Made by a program: the position numbers and the translations under genes | In this document: one piece after another, positions 1 to 7,331 of the stretch | Numbering within the stretch: position 1 is the stretch's first letter | How the letters are laid out: each line of letters begins with the position of its first letter | Notes under the pieces: model-generated | Database searches by the model: none | The model's input: the letters and a program-made list of their open reading frames with translations, nothing else | Told to the model about the DNA's origin: nothing | Assembly (NCBI RefSeq): GCF_000731095.1 | Contig: NZ_JMTZ01000085.1 | Location: 1 to 33,036 of the forward strand | Direction of reading: 5' to 3' | From: Lysobacter antibioticus | GTDB lineage: Bacteria; Pseudomonadota; Gammaproteobacteria; Xanthomonadales; Xanthomonadaceae | Length of the DNA stretch: 33,036 nt

Positions 1-20
1 GGCGGAAGCTTTAGGCGTTT

Positions 21-37
21 GATCTAGATCTAGATCT
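21..37. repeat. Short GATCTA tandem repeat
   Basis: Nearly three copies of GATCTA in a row. It lies in the gene-free stretch 1-211 downstream of ppk2. No function can be assigned; it may be simple low-complexity sequence. Confidence 0.5.
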
Positions 38-69
38 TGCTTGAGCGATACGCCGCGAGACCGTTGCAG

Positions 70-98
70 CGCGGTCGCGGCTTGCGTCGCTCCTACAG
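70..98 (-). repeat. REP-like GTAGGAGC palindromic repeat
   Basis: Read on the minus strand it begins TGTAGGAGCGACGCAAGC and continues GCGACCGCGC. I recognise this as the GTAGGAGCG...CGCGACC type of dispersed repeat common between genes in Pseudomonas, Xanthomonas and Lysobacter. The core can fold into a short imperfect hairpin. It lies about 110 bases past the ppk2 stop and could protect or end the transcript 3' end. The family assignment is from memory of the motif, and only one copy is seen here. Confidence 0.5.
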
Positions 99-211
99 AG
101 AGAGGATTCGCAGCGCTTTCTTCTTCGAGCAAGAGCAGCGCTTCAATTCGTCAATGCAGCCGCTTTGGTGGTGGAAGCCTGCAGCATGAGCCGCGACCTG
201 CCCGAGACAAC

Positions 212-991
212 TCAGCCCTTCTTGCCAGCCCGGATCGGCTTCAGCACGCCGTATTTCTCTTTCGACGGCTTGCCCTTGAGCGGCGCGAATTCGAGTTCCG
301 AATCCGGCAGGTGAGTGTCGGGCAAGCGCGACAGCAGGTCCCGGATCAGGGTCAGCCGGCCTTGGCGCTGGTCGTTGAAATCGACCAGGGTCCAGGGTGC
401 GTGCTGGCTGTGGGTGGCCTTGAGCATGGCCTCGCGGGCCCGGGTGTAGTCGTCGTAATGCCTGCGCGCCTGCAGGTCGATCGGCGAAAGTTTCCAGCGC
501 TTGAGCGGGTCTTCCAGGCGTTCGGCGAAGCGTTCTTCCTGCTGTTCCTGGTCGCAGCACAACCAATACTTGAACAGCAGGATGCCGTCGTCGGTCAGCA
601 GCTTCTCGAACACCGGTGCCTGCTGCAGGAAGGCCTTCACCTGCGCGGGTTCGGCGAAGCCCATGACCTGTTCGACGCCGGCGCGGTTGTACCAGCTGCG
701 GTCGAACAGGCTGATTTCGCCCGCGCCCGGCAGATGCGATACGTAGCGTTGGAAATACCACTGGCCGCTTTCGCGTTCGCTCGGCTTGGGCAGGGCGACG
801 ATGTGGCATTGGCGCGGATTGAGGTGGTCGGAGATCGCGCCGATCGCGCCGCCCTTGCCGGCGGTGTCGCGGCCTTCCAGCAGCACCACCACGCGGCGGC
901 CGCTGTGTTGCAGCCAACGCGCCATCGCTGCCAGTTCCAGCTGCAGCGTTTCCAACTGCGCTTCGTAATCCTTGCGCTTGAGCTTGCTCAT
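212..991 (-). CDS. ppk2: Polyphosphate kinase 2 (PPK2 family, class I-like)
   Basis: A 259-residue protein with a single PPK2 domain. PPK2 enzymes move phosphate between polyphosphate and nucleoside phosphates, usually making GTP or ATP from the diphosphate. The Walker A loop GRDTAGKG is at residues 40-47 and the Walker B-like DRSWYNR at 97-103. The later stretch KYWLCCDQEQQEERF and the DPLKRWKLSP motif fit single-domain class I enzymes that act on nucleoside diphosphates; the class is inferred, not proven. No signal peptide is seen, so it is cytoplasmic. The ATG start overlaps the stop of the upstream XRE-type gene as ATGA (988-991), which implies translational coupling. It is the last gene of a likely moaB-xre-ppk2 transcript. 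Length is normal for the family. Confidence 0.93.
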   Translation of the reverse strand: MSKLKRKDYEAQLETLQLELAAMARWLQHSGRRVVVLLEGRDTAGKGGAIGAISDHLNPRQCHIVALPKPSERESGQWYFQRYVSHLPGAGEISLFDRSWYNRAGVEQVMGFAEPAQVKAFLQQAPVFEKLLTDDGILLFKYWLCCDQEQQEERFAERLEDPLKRWKLSPIDLQARRHYDDYTRAREAMLKATHSQHAPWTLVDFNDQRQGRLTLIRDLLSRLPDTHLPDSELEFAPLKGKPSKEKYGVLKPIRAGKKG

Positions 992-1356
992 CGTTTGCTC
1001 TTCTTCGCCGCGGTCTTGCGTGGCGCCGCACTGCGCTGGGTGCCGGCCATGCCGGTGGCGACTTCGAGCAAGGCGCCCTGTTGGCGCGTGTTGAGCGCGC
1101 GATAGGCCGCGAGCAGGTCGTGTTCGCCCTGAGTGCGGGCCGGGTCGAGCGTGCTGGCGAGTTCCGACAGCAGCGCGCCCGCCGGCACGCCGAAGGCGCG
1201 CGCGAGCGCATCGAGCTGGTCCTTGCCGGGCAGCTTGTCGCCGCGCAGCCAGGCGCTGACCGTGGCGACGCCAGCACGCGGAATCGCGGTGGCGATGTCG
1301 GTGGCGTTGAGGCCGCGGGCCTTGGCCAGCAGGCGCAGGGTGGTGTCGAGCGGCAT
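988..1356 (-). CDS. Small XRE-type helix-turn-helix DNA-binding protein
   Basis: A 122-residue protein. Residues about 5-60 resemble a Cro/C1-type helix-turn-helix: ARGLNATDIATAIPRAGVAT supplies the first helices, VSAWLRGDKLP the recognition region, and LDALARAFGVPAGAL the following helices. The C-terminus is basic and low complexity (RSAAPRKTAAKKSKR), which suggests non-specific nucleic acid contact. The start at 1356 is chosen because AAGGAG lies 9 bases upstream; a much longer frame reaching 1917 would overlap moaB and is rejected. It starts 5 bases after the moaB stop and its stop overlaps the ppk2 start by four bases. That makes it a candidate regulator of its own operon or of polyphosphate metabolism, which is inference from position only. 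Confidence 0.75.
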   Translation of the reverse strand: MPLDTTLRLLAKARGLNATDIATAIPRAGVATVSAWLRGDKLPGKDQLDALARAFGVPAGALLSELASTLDPARTQGEHDLLAAYRALNTRQQGALLEVATGMAGTQRSAAPRKTAAKKSKR

Positions 1357-1361
1357 GCCGA

Positions 1362-1880
1362 TCACTCCTTGAGGCGGGGACGCAGGGTGGCGAGGTTGCA
1401 CGGCCGGGTGCGCGCGTCGAGCTGGGCGCCGACGATCTTTTCCCAAGCGGTGCGGCAGGCCGAGGTCGAGCCCGGCAGGCAGAACAGGAAGGTCGCGTTG
1501 GCCAGGCCGGCGAAGGCGCGCGATTGCAGGGTCGAGGTGCCGATTTCGTCGTAGCTGATTGCGCGGAACAGCTCGCCGAAGCCGGGCATTTCCTTGTCGA
1601 GCAAGGGCAGCAGGGCCTCGGGCGTGGAGTCGCGGCCGGTGAAGCCGGTGCCGCCGGTGACCAGGATGCCGTCGATGCTGTCGTCGGCGATCCACTGCGA
1701 CACTGCGGCGCGCAACTTGTAGCGATCGTCGGGCAGCAGCTTGCGCTCGGCGAGGCGATGGCCGGCCTGGGTGAGGGATTGGACGAGATAGTCGCCGGAA
1801 CTGTCGTCGGCCAGGGTGCGCGAGTCCGAAACGGTCAGCACGCACAGCGAGAGGGGGATGAAATCGCGTTCTGCGGTCAT
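1362..1880 (-). CDS. moaB: MoaB-type molybdenum cofactor biosynthesis protein
   Basis: A 172-residue protein of the MoaB/MogA family, whose members bind molybdopterin; MogA-type members adenylylate it before molybdenum insertion, while the role of MoaB in bacteria that also have MogA is less clear. The motif LTVSDSR (residues 15-21) and the glycine loop VTGGTGFTGRD (74-84), followed by an aspartate- and proline-containing stretch, are family signatures. The end, CLPGSTSACRTAWEKI, also matches. It is soluble, with no signal peptide. The ATG at 1880 gives the usual family length, though no strong ribosome binding site is visible. It is the first of three tightly packed minus-strand genes, and no other molybdenum cofactor gene is in view, so its grouping with an HTH protein and ppk2 is unusual. 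Confidence 0.9.
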   Translation of the reverse strand: MTAERDFIPLSLCVLTVSDSRTLADDSSGDYLVQSLTQAGHRLAERKLLPDDRYKLRAAVSQWIADDSIDGILVTGGTGFTGRDSTPEALLPLLDKEMPGFGELFRAISYDEIGTSTLQSRAFAGLANATFLFCLPGSTSACRTAWEKIVGAQLDARTRPCNLATLRPRLKE

Positions 1881-1925
1881 GAGGGCAGCCTAGCGCAAAC
1901 CGGGTGGGGCTGATCAACTCAGGAC

Positions 1926-1955
1926 GTTCGAGTCAGGCGGTTCGAGTCGGGTCGA
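1926..1955 (+). repeat. Two TTCGAGTC-type direct repeats
   Basis: Two 14-15 base units, GTTCGAGTCAGGCG then GTTCGAGTCGGGTCGA, lie in the 98-base gap between moaB and the glycosyltransferase gene. The 15-mer at 1941-1955 recurs exactly at 4416-4430 inside a longer tandem array. Confidence 0.5.
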
Positions 1956-1978
1956 CCCGATCGAGTGTGTCGGAACGG

Positions 1979-3703
1979 CTAGCGCGCCGGCCCGCGCAGC
2001 GGTGTCGGCGCTTCGCCCTTGCGCTGCCTGCGCGCCATCGCCATCGTCATCGCCGCGAAATCGATGGCGAAGCCATCCATGTCGAACAGGCCGCTGTCGC
2101 TGCGGCGTGCGGCGAGTTCGCCGCGCAAGGCCCGCAGCGCGCCCGGGTCGTTGCCCAGCGCGATCGCTCGGGCGACGAAGGCCGCGTCGTCGGCTACGTT
2201 CATCGACTCCAGGCCGAGGTGGTGGTTGAGGCTGCCGGCCACGCGCGCGGCGAAGGTCGCGCCGGGGCAGGTCAACACCGGGCAACCGGCCCAGATCGCG
2301 TCCGAGGCGGTGGTGTGGGCGTTGTAGGGATCGGTGTCGAGGAACAGGTCGGCATGGCGCAGCCGCGCCAGGTAGTCGGCATGCGGCTGCTTGCGCATGA
2401 ACACCAGGCGCTCCGGCGCGATGCCCTGGCGGCTCGCGAAATCGCGCAGGCGCTGGTCGGCGCGGCCCGGGCCGGACAACAGCCACAGCACGCTGCCGGG
2501 CACGCCGCGCAGTACCGCAAGTGCGCGCGCGACGCTGCGCGGATTGAGTTTGTAGCTGTTGTTGAAGCAGCAGAACACCACGCCCTGGTCGGGCAGGCCG
2601 CATTCGCCGCGGCTCGGCGGCGTGGCCGGTTCGCGGGTGGTGTCGGAGGGCTGGAAGCAACGCGGCAGCCAGGCCACGGTTTCGCTGAAATCGGCGCTCA
2701 GCGCTTCCGGCAGGACGTAGCGGTCGGCCAGTACGTAGTCGATCCACGGCGCCGCCGAAGTACCCGGATACGCCAGCCAGTTGACCTGCACCGGGGCCGG
2801 CCGCATCGCCAACACTTCCGGCGCACCGCCGCCGCCCCAGCCGCGCAGGTCGAACAGCACGTCGGTGCCGGCGCGGCGGATCGCCGCGGCGACCTGGGCG
2901 TGCGGTTGCATGGCGACGTCGTGCAAAGCGTTTGCGGCGGCATGCAGGCGGCGGCGGATGGCGCTGTCGTCGTCGCGGTTGAGGGCGAACAGGTGCAGGT
3001 CGAGGCCGCCGCGCCGCTGCAGCGCTTCCAGCAAGGCGACGATCAACAGGCCGGTCGGGTGGGCGCCGAAGCCGTTGGAGAGAAAGCCGACCCGGATCGG
3101 TGCCGATGTGTCCTTCTGCGGTGCGGCCGGCAAAGGCCGCACGCTGCCGGCGATCACCGTCGCGCGCAGCGCCGCGCAGCGGCGTTGTTCGGCGGCGCTG
3201 GCGTCTTCGCTGAGGAAGGCGAAGGGTTCGACCGAGGCCTGCCCGCGTGCGATCGCGTCGCGGACCTGGCCAGCGAGGGCATCGAGATCGCGCCAGTCGC
3301 ACAGTTTGCGTCGCCACGCCAGCAGATAGGCGGCCAACTGCGGTTCGCGCGGTGCGAGCGCATAGGCGTGGGCATAGGCCCCGAGGGCGCCTTCGGCATC
3401 GCCGACGTCTTCGAGCGCATGCGCCAGCCACACCGCGATGCCGGGGTGCTGCGGCGCGTTGTGCGCGGCCGCGCGCAGGCTGGTTACCGCGTCGTCGCGG
3501 CGGCCCTGCATCCATTGCGCCCGGCCCAGGCGCGCGAGCGCCTCGGGATGGCCCGGCCGCAGGTTCAAGGCGCGTCGCGCCGCCGTTTCGCCGCCGCGGG
3601 CATCGCCGGCGTCGAGTTCGTGTTCGGCCAGCATGATCCAGGCCATGGCGTCGCCGGGATTGCGCTGCAGCGCCTGGCGCAGTTCGAGGCGGGGGTCGTT
3701 CAT
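1979..3703 (-). CDS. SPINDLY/OGT-like protein glycosyltransferase with N-terminal TPRs (GT41)
   Basis: A 574-residue protein, close to the size I recall for the crystallised Xanthomonas campestris OGT homologue. Residues about 1-125 are TPR units (for example AWIMLAEHELDAGDARGGET, then WLAHALEDVGDAEGALGAYA). The rest is a two-lobed GT41 catalytic domain. Conserved OGT positions are visible: the active-site histidine in GFGAHPTGLL (H215), the UDP-phosphate lysine in FCCFNNSYKLNP (K385), and the donor-site motif NAHTTASDAIWAG (461-473). No signal peptide is seen, so it should act in the cytoplasm. The family transfers sugar from a nucleotide sugar to Ser/Thr; the donor and protein targets of this bacterial member cannot be read from sequence. 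An AGGT seven bases before ATG 3703 supports the start. The GNAT gene lies 66 bases upstream on the same strand. Confidence 0.9.
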   Translation of the reverse strand: MNDPRLELRQALQRNPGDAMAWIMLAEHELDAGDARGGETAARRALNLRPGHPEALARLGRAQWMQGRRDDAVTSLRAAAHNAPQHPGIAVWLAHALEDVGDAEGALGAYAHAYALAPREPQLAAYLLAWRRKLCDWRDLDALAGQVRDAIARGQASVEPFAFLSEDASAAEQRRCAALRATVIAGSVRPLPAAPQKDTSAPIRVGFLSNGFGAHPTGLLIVALLEALQRRGGLDLHLFALNRDDDSAIRRRLHAAANALHDVAMQPHAQVAAAIRRAGTDVLFDLRGWGGGGAPEVLAMRPAPVQVNWLAYPGTSAAPWIDYVLADRYVLPEALSADFSETVAWLPRCFQPSDTTREPATPPSRGECGLPDQGVVFCCFNNSYKLNPRSVARALAVLRGVPGSVLWLLSGPGRADQRLRDFASRQGIAPERLVFMRKQPHADYLARLRHADLFLDTDPYNAHTTASDAIWAGCPVLTCPGATFAARVAGSLNHHLGLESMNVADDAAFVARAIALGNDPGALRALRGELAARRSDSGLFDMDGFAIDFAAMTMAMARRQRKGEAPTPLRGPAR

Positions 3704-3769
3704 GGCGCCGACCTCGCGACGAGGGTATTCGCGCCGGGTTCGGGCATGCAGCGGTTGCGCATGGCGCGA

Positions 3770-4228
3770 TCAGGCCGCACTGAGCGGCAGGTGGTAGCGC
3801 TGGGTGCCGTCGTAGCGTTGCCAGCCCACGCCGTCGTACAAGGCCTGGGCGGTGAGGTTGTCGTGGTCGGTCTCCAGTTCCAGCCGCGCCGCGCCATCGG
3901 CGCGGGCGAAACCGGTGGCGGCGTCGAGCAAGGCCTGAGCGACGCCGCGCCGGCGGGCGGTCGGATCGACGAACAGATCGTTGAGCACCCACACGCGTGC
4001 GGCGCGGACCGAGGAGAAGGTCGGATACAACTGGGTGAAACCGGCGCCGTCGACGCCGTCCAGCGTAGCGAGCAGCACGACCGAGTCGCCGCGGCTCAGG
4101 CGTTCGCCGATGAAGGCGCGCGAGACGCTTTCGTCGTCGCGTTGGGTATAGAAGTACCGGTAATGATCGAACAGCGGAGCCAGCAGGTCGAGATCGTCGA
4201 GGGTTGCGCGGCGAACTGAGAGGCTCAT
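3770..4228 (-). CDS. GNAT family N-acetyltransferase
   Basis: A 152-residue single-domain GNAT protein. The acetyl-CoA-binding motif A is LNDLFVDPTARRRGVAQALL at residues 82-101, with the pyrophosphate loop RRRGVA. The motif B region LELETDHDNLTAQALYDGVGW follows at 117-136. Substrate is unknown; the motif LETDHDNLTAQALY is common in acetyltransferases of small amines or amino acid-like substrates, so this is only a loose hint. An upstream in-frame ATG at 4285 would add 19 residues, but it coincides with a predicted -35 element, so 4228 is preferred. The OGT-like gene follows after a 66-base gap and is probably cotranscribed. Confidence 0.85.
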   Translation of the reverse strand: MSLSVRRATLDDLDLLAPLFDHYRYFYTQRDDESVSRAFIGERLSRGDSVVLLATLDGVDGAGFTQLYPTFSSVRAARVWVLNDLFVDPTARRRGVAQALLDAATGFARADGAARLELETDHDNLTAQALYDGVGWQRYDGTQRYHLPLSAA

Positions 4229-4255
4229 GGCAGGCGATCCGGCGGGAGAGGGCGG

Positions 4256-4285
4256 ATTATGGCCGTTGAACGCGCGCGGCGTCAT
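4256..4285 (-). promoter_or_regulatory. Predicted sigma-70 promoter of the GNAT gene
   Basis: On the minus strand ATGACG (4285-4280) and CATAAT (4261-4256) are separated by 18 bases. Both boxes match the consensus at four or five positions. Transcription would begin near 4249, just ahead of the 4228 start codon. This is from sequence inspection only. Confidence 0.4.
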
Positions 4286-4407
4286 GACTGTGCGGCGCGA
4301 CTTCGACGAATCGCGCAGCGGCGCACAAGGCGCAGGCGTGGCGGAGGCTTTGGCTCAGGCGCTGTGCGCTATATGGCTCCATTCGGGCGCGGTGGCGATG
4401 GAGTGGG

Positions 4408-4497
4408 CGCTTCGATTCGAGTCGGGTCGATCTGAGTCAAATCGATTTGAAGCAGGCCGACTGGAACCAGGCCGATTTGAACCAGGCCGACTTGAAC
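4408..4497 (+). repeat. Degenerate 15-bp tandem repeat, about six units
   Basis: Units of exactly 15 bases start at 4408, 4423, 4438, 4453, 4468 and 4483. The last three are nearly identical (CAGGCCGAYTKGAAC); the first three are diverged but align without gaps. A partial seventh unit follows at 4498. The period is a multiple of three, so one frame would read a five-residue repeat (F/L-E-P-G-R), but no gene supports that reading. Confidence 0.8.
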
Positions 4498-4537
4498 CAG
4501 GCGGCGGCTTCGCTGTGAAAGCATGCCCTCGCTCTAG

Positions 4538-4716
4538 CCCTCTCCCGCAAGCGGGTCCTCGCCTTAACTCTCTCCCGCAAACTGGAGCGAGGCCGGTCCC
4601 TTGTGTGTCGAGAGTTGCCGGGCCGAGGGAGGCTTCGTGCTTGCGAGTACGGTCGCTTGACCGCCGATGCTCGGACTTGCTCCCTCTCCCGCTGGCGGGA
4701 GAGGGCTGGGGTGAGG
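4538..4716. repeat. CCCTCTCCC / GGGAGAGGG palindromic repeats
   Basis: The clearest copy is at 4682-4716: CCCTCTCCCGCTGGCGGGAGAGGG forms a near-perfect hairpin and is followed by the tail CTGGGGTGAGGG. Two decayed copies (CTCTCCCGCAAGCGGG and CTCTCCCGCAAACTGG types) lie at about 4538-4597. I recognise this as a dispersed intergenic repeat of gammaproteobacteria. The clear copy ends six bases from the prfA stop codon, so its hairpin would lie at the prfA mRNA 3' end and may act as a terminator or 3' stabiliser. Confidence 0.65.
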
Positions 4717-4722
4717 GCCGCC

Positions 4723-5805
4723 TCAGCCCGCCGACAAGCGCGCCAGTTCGTCGGCCTGATGCTCGTGGATTAGGCGCCCGATCAGTCCGTCGAGATCGCC
4801 GGCGACGATGTTGGGCAGGTCGTACAGGGTCAGGCCTTCGACGCGGTGGTCGGTGATGCGGCCCTGCGGGAAGTTGTAGGTGCGGATGCGCTGGCTGCGG
4901 TCGCCGCTGCCGACCTGCAGGCGCCGGTCCTGCGCCTGCGCGGCCGCGGCCTTCGCCGCCGCGGCGTCGGCGAGCATCGCCTGCAGGCGCTTGAGCGCCT
5001 TGTCGCGGTTGGCGTGCTGGCTGCGTTCGGTCTGGTTCTCGACCACCACGCCGCTGGGGATGTGGGTGATGCGGATCGCCGATTCGGTCTTGTTGACGTG
5101 CTGGCCGCCCGCGCCAGAAGAACGGAAGGTGTCGACCTTCAGGTCGGCCGGGTTGATCTCGATCGGTTCGCCTTCCGGCTCGACCGCGATGATCGCCACC
5201 GTGGCCGCCGAAGTGTGGATGCGGCCCTGCGATTCGGTCTCGGGCACGCGCTGGACGCGGTGGGTGCCGGACTCGAACTTGAGCCTGGAATAGGCGCCGC
5301 GGCCTTCGACGCGGGCGATGATTTCCTTGTAGCCGCCGTGCTCGCCGGCATTGGACGACTCGATTTCGACTTTCCAGCCCTGGCGTTCGGCGTAGCGCGC
5401 ATACATGCGGAACAGGTCGCCGGCGAAGATCGCGGCTTCGTCGCCGCCGGTGCCGGCGCGCACTTCCAGGTACAGGTCGCCTTCGTCGCGCGCGTCCTTC
5501 GGGATCAGGTGCGCCAGCAGTTCGACGTCGAGCTGTTCCAGGCGCGTCTGCGCGGCGGCGATTTCCTCGTCGGCGAGTTCTCGCAGCTCAGGATCGTTGC
5601 GCATCGCTTCGGCGGCGGCCAGGTCGGCCTTGGCGCGCGCTTCCTCGGCCAGCGCCACGGCGACTGGTTCGAGTTGGGCGAATTCGCGCGAAAGCTTGCG
5701 GAAGCGGTCGTTGTCGCCGATCACGCCGGGGTCGGCGAGCAGGCGCTCGAGTTCTTCGCGGCGTTCGGCCAGGGCTTCGAGCTTGCGGCGCAGGGTGGGG
5801 GTCAT
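4723..5805 (-). CDS. prfA: Peptide chain release factor 1
   Basis: A 360-residue class I release factor. It reads UAA and UAG in the ribosomal A site and triggers hydrolysis of peptidyl-tRNA. The stop-codon recognition tripeptide PET is at residues 188-190 within [15 protein letters not shown], which marks RF1 rather than RF2. The catalytic GGQ is at 233-235 within [14 protein letters not shown]. The N-terminal coiled helical domain spans about residues 1-100. Length and motif positions match E. coli RF1. It lies downstream of hemA on the same strand, the classic hemA-prfA order. The prmC methylase gene for the GGQ glutamine is not adjacent. The spacer to hemA carries half of an inverted repeat element. 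Confidence 0.98.
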   Translation of the reverse strand: MTPTLRRKLEALAERREELERLLADPGVIGDNDRFRKLSREFAQLEPVAVALAEEARAKADLAAAEAMRNDPELRELADEEIAAAQTRLEQLDVELLAHLIPKDARDEGDLYLEVRAGTGGDEAAIFAGDLFRMYARYAERQGWKVEIESSNAGEHGGYKEIIARVEGRGAYSRLKFESGTHRVQRVPETESQGRIHTSAATVAIIAVEPEGEPIEINPADLKVDTFRSSGAGGQHVNKTESAIRITHIPSGVVVENQTERSQHANRDKALKRLQAMLADAAAAKAAAAQAQDRRLQVGSGDRSQRIRTYNFPQGRITDHRVEGLTLYDLPNIVAGDLDGLIGRLIHEHQADELARLSAG

Positions 5806-5812
5806 TGGAGAG

Positions 5813-5922
5813 CCGGGAATAGGGAGTCGGGAGTCGGAAGCGCATGCGATCAGATCTGGTCGCTAACGGTCGTCCGACGAATCCGCTGTTTCGATTCCCG
5901 AGTCCCCATTCCCGATTCCCGG
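5813..5922. repeat. GGGAATCG-type inverted repeat element, copy 1 (hemA-prfA junction)
   Basis: The left arm (CCGGGAATAGGGAGTCGG and on) lies in the hemA-prfA spacer. The right arm (TTCCCGAGTCCCCATTCCCG and on) lies inside the hemA frame. The arms are mainly built from short GGGAATCG/GGGAGTCG-like units in opposite orientation. Because hemA reads through it, this copy encodes the last residues of HemA and contains its stop codon. Confidence 0.8.
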
Positions 5923-7167
5923 TCCCACCGCTGGAAACAACTTGTCGGCGGCGCGCGCCAGCTCCGGGTTGCCGCTCAGCGCGGCTTCGCGCAGGGCCAC
6001 GGTCGGGGCGTGCAGCAGGCGGTTGGTCAGGGTGTGGGCGAGAAAGTTCAGCACCTCCGCCGGGTCCTGCCCGGCGCCGAGTTGCTGGCGCGCCTTCGCT
6101 AGCACTTCCTCGCGCGCGGCCTCGCCATGGTCGCGCAGACGCTTGATCGGCGCAGTGCGCGTGCTCGCAGCCAGGGTTTCGACGAAACGGGCGACCTGCA
6201 GCTCGACGATGGCCTCGGCTTCGGTCGCGGCTTCGCGGCGGCTGCGGCGGTTGTCTTCGATCGCGCGTTCCAGGTCGTCGACGGTGTACAGGAATACGTC
6301 TTTCAAACTGGCCACGTCGGCGGCGATGTCGCGCGGCACCGCCAGATCCAGCAACAGCATCGGCCGGTGCTTGCGGGTGGCGAGCGCGGCGGCGACCTGG
6401 GCGCGGTGCAGGATCGGTTCGCGGCTGGCGGTCGCCGACAGCACGATGTCGGCCTCGCCCAGGTGGCGTTCGAGTTCGCTCAATGGCAGGGCCACGCCGC
6501 CGTGGCGGGTGGCGAGGTCCTGAGCGTGGGCGAGGGTGCGGTTGGCGATCAGCAGGCGCTTGGCCTTGGCCTGGACCAGATGCCGCGCCGCCAGTTCGAC
6601 CGTTTCGCCAGCGCCGACCAGGAGCACGGTCGAGTCTTCCAGGCGTGCGAACGACTCCTGCGCCAGACGCACCGCGGCCGAGGCGACCGACACCGGATTG
6701 GCGCCGATGCGGGTGTCGGTGCGTGCGCGCTTGGCGGTCGAGAAGGCCTGCTGGAACAGACGGTCGAGTTGGCTGCCCAGGGTGCCGGCGGCGCGCGCGG
6801 TCGCCCAGGCGTCCTTGACCTGGCCGAGGATCTGCGGCTCGCCGAGCACCAGCGAATCGAGCCCGGTCGCGACCCGGAACAGGTGGCGCACGGCGTCGGC
6901 ATCGCGATGGCGATAGAGATAGGCGTGCAGATCACCGACGTCGTCCGGGTGCGTGGCCAGCCAGTCGGCGAGGGCGCGGCCGTCGTCGTCGGCCACCGCA
7001 TACAGCTCGGTGCGGTTGCAGGTCGACAGCAACGCCACTTCGCGTACCGGCGCGAGCGCGCGCAGGGCGTCGAGCGCGGTCGTGACGGTGTCGCCGGAAA
7101 ACGCCACGCGCTCGCGCAGGCTGACCGGCGCGGTCTGATGGTTGATGCCTAGAACGAACAGACTCAT
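5863..7167 (-). CDS. hemA: Glutamyl-tRNA reductase
   Basis: A 434-residue enzyme that reduces glutamyl-tRNA(Glu) to glutamate-1-semialdehyde with NADPH, the committed step of C5 tetrapyrrole (haem) synthesis. The catalytic cysteine is C50 in [11 protein letters not shown]. The substrate-domain motif [14 protein letters not shown] is at residues 105-118. The NADPH-binding loop [17 protein letters not shown] is at 181-197, and the C-terminal helical dimerisation domain follows. ATG 7167 is used because [20 protein letters not shown] is the conserved N-terminus; a frame extending to 7227 adds 20 unconserved residues. Oddly, the last 20 or so residues (from about G415) are translated from a dispersed intergenic repeat, making the protein longer than E. 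coli HemA (418). It is transcribed divergently from the TPR gene and ahead of prfA. Confidence 0.97.
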   Translation of the reverse strand: MSLFVLGINHQTAPVSLRERVAFSGDTVTTALDALRALAPVREVALLSTCNRTELYAVADDDGRALADWLATHPDDVGDLHAYLYRHRDADAVRHLFRVATGLDSLVLGEPQILGQVKDAWATARAAGTLGSQLDRLFQQAFSTAKRARTDTRIGANPVSVASAAVRLAQESFARLEDSTVLLVGAGETVELAARHLVQAKAKRLLIANRTLAHAQDLATRHGGVALPLSELERHLGEADIVLSATASREPILHRAQVAAALATRKHRPMLLLDLAVPRDIAADVASLKDVFLYTVDDLERAIEDNRRSRREAATEAEAIVELQVARFVETLAASTRTAPIKRLRDHGEAAREEVLAKARQQLGAGQDPAEVLNFLAHTLTNRLLHAPTVALREAALSGNPELARAADKLFPAVGPGIGNGDSGIETADSSDDR

Positions 7168-7331
7168 CGGTGGACGCGCTTCGATCCCGGGCGGCGGACG
7201 CAGTAAACCGCCGTCGCGGCGACGCAAAAAAGTTTCATGAGGCGGCGTGCGTCGCGGGACATCGGTTCAGGTGCTTGCGATAAGCTGCGGGCTGCTGAAG
7301 GCCGCCATTCTACCGGCCCACTGGTCCCGAC

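Larger units (their letters stand above)
4229..4722. other. Gene-free, repeat-rich spacer between the GNAT gene and prfA
   Basis: About 490 bases with no convincing gene. It holds the likely GNAT promoter near its left end, a degenerate 15-base tandem array in the middle, and CTCTCCCGC-type palindromic sequences on the right up to the prfA stop. A 209-codon plus-strand frame crosses it but runs into prfA, has repetitive composition and no family signature. The prmC gene that often follows prfA in related bacteria is not here. Confidence 0.7.

Noticed and set aside
988-1917. A 309-codon version of the XRE-type protein
   Set aside because: Its first part is an out-of-frame reading of moaB. The strong AAGGAG before 1356 marks the real start.
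1904-4219. A 771-codon plus-strand frame over the OGT and GNAT genes
   Set aside because: Shadow of two minus-strand genes with clear active-site motifs.
4227-4856. A 209-codon plus-strand frame with a pentapeptide repeat
   Set aside because: Overlaps the prfA end and is formed by a DNA tandem repeat and REP sequences. It has no ribosome binding site and no homology that I recognise.
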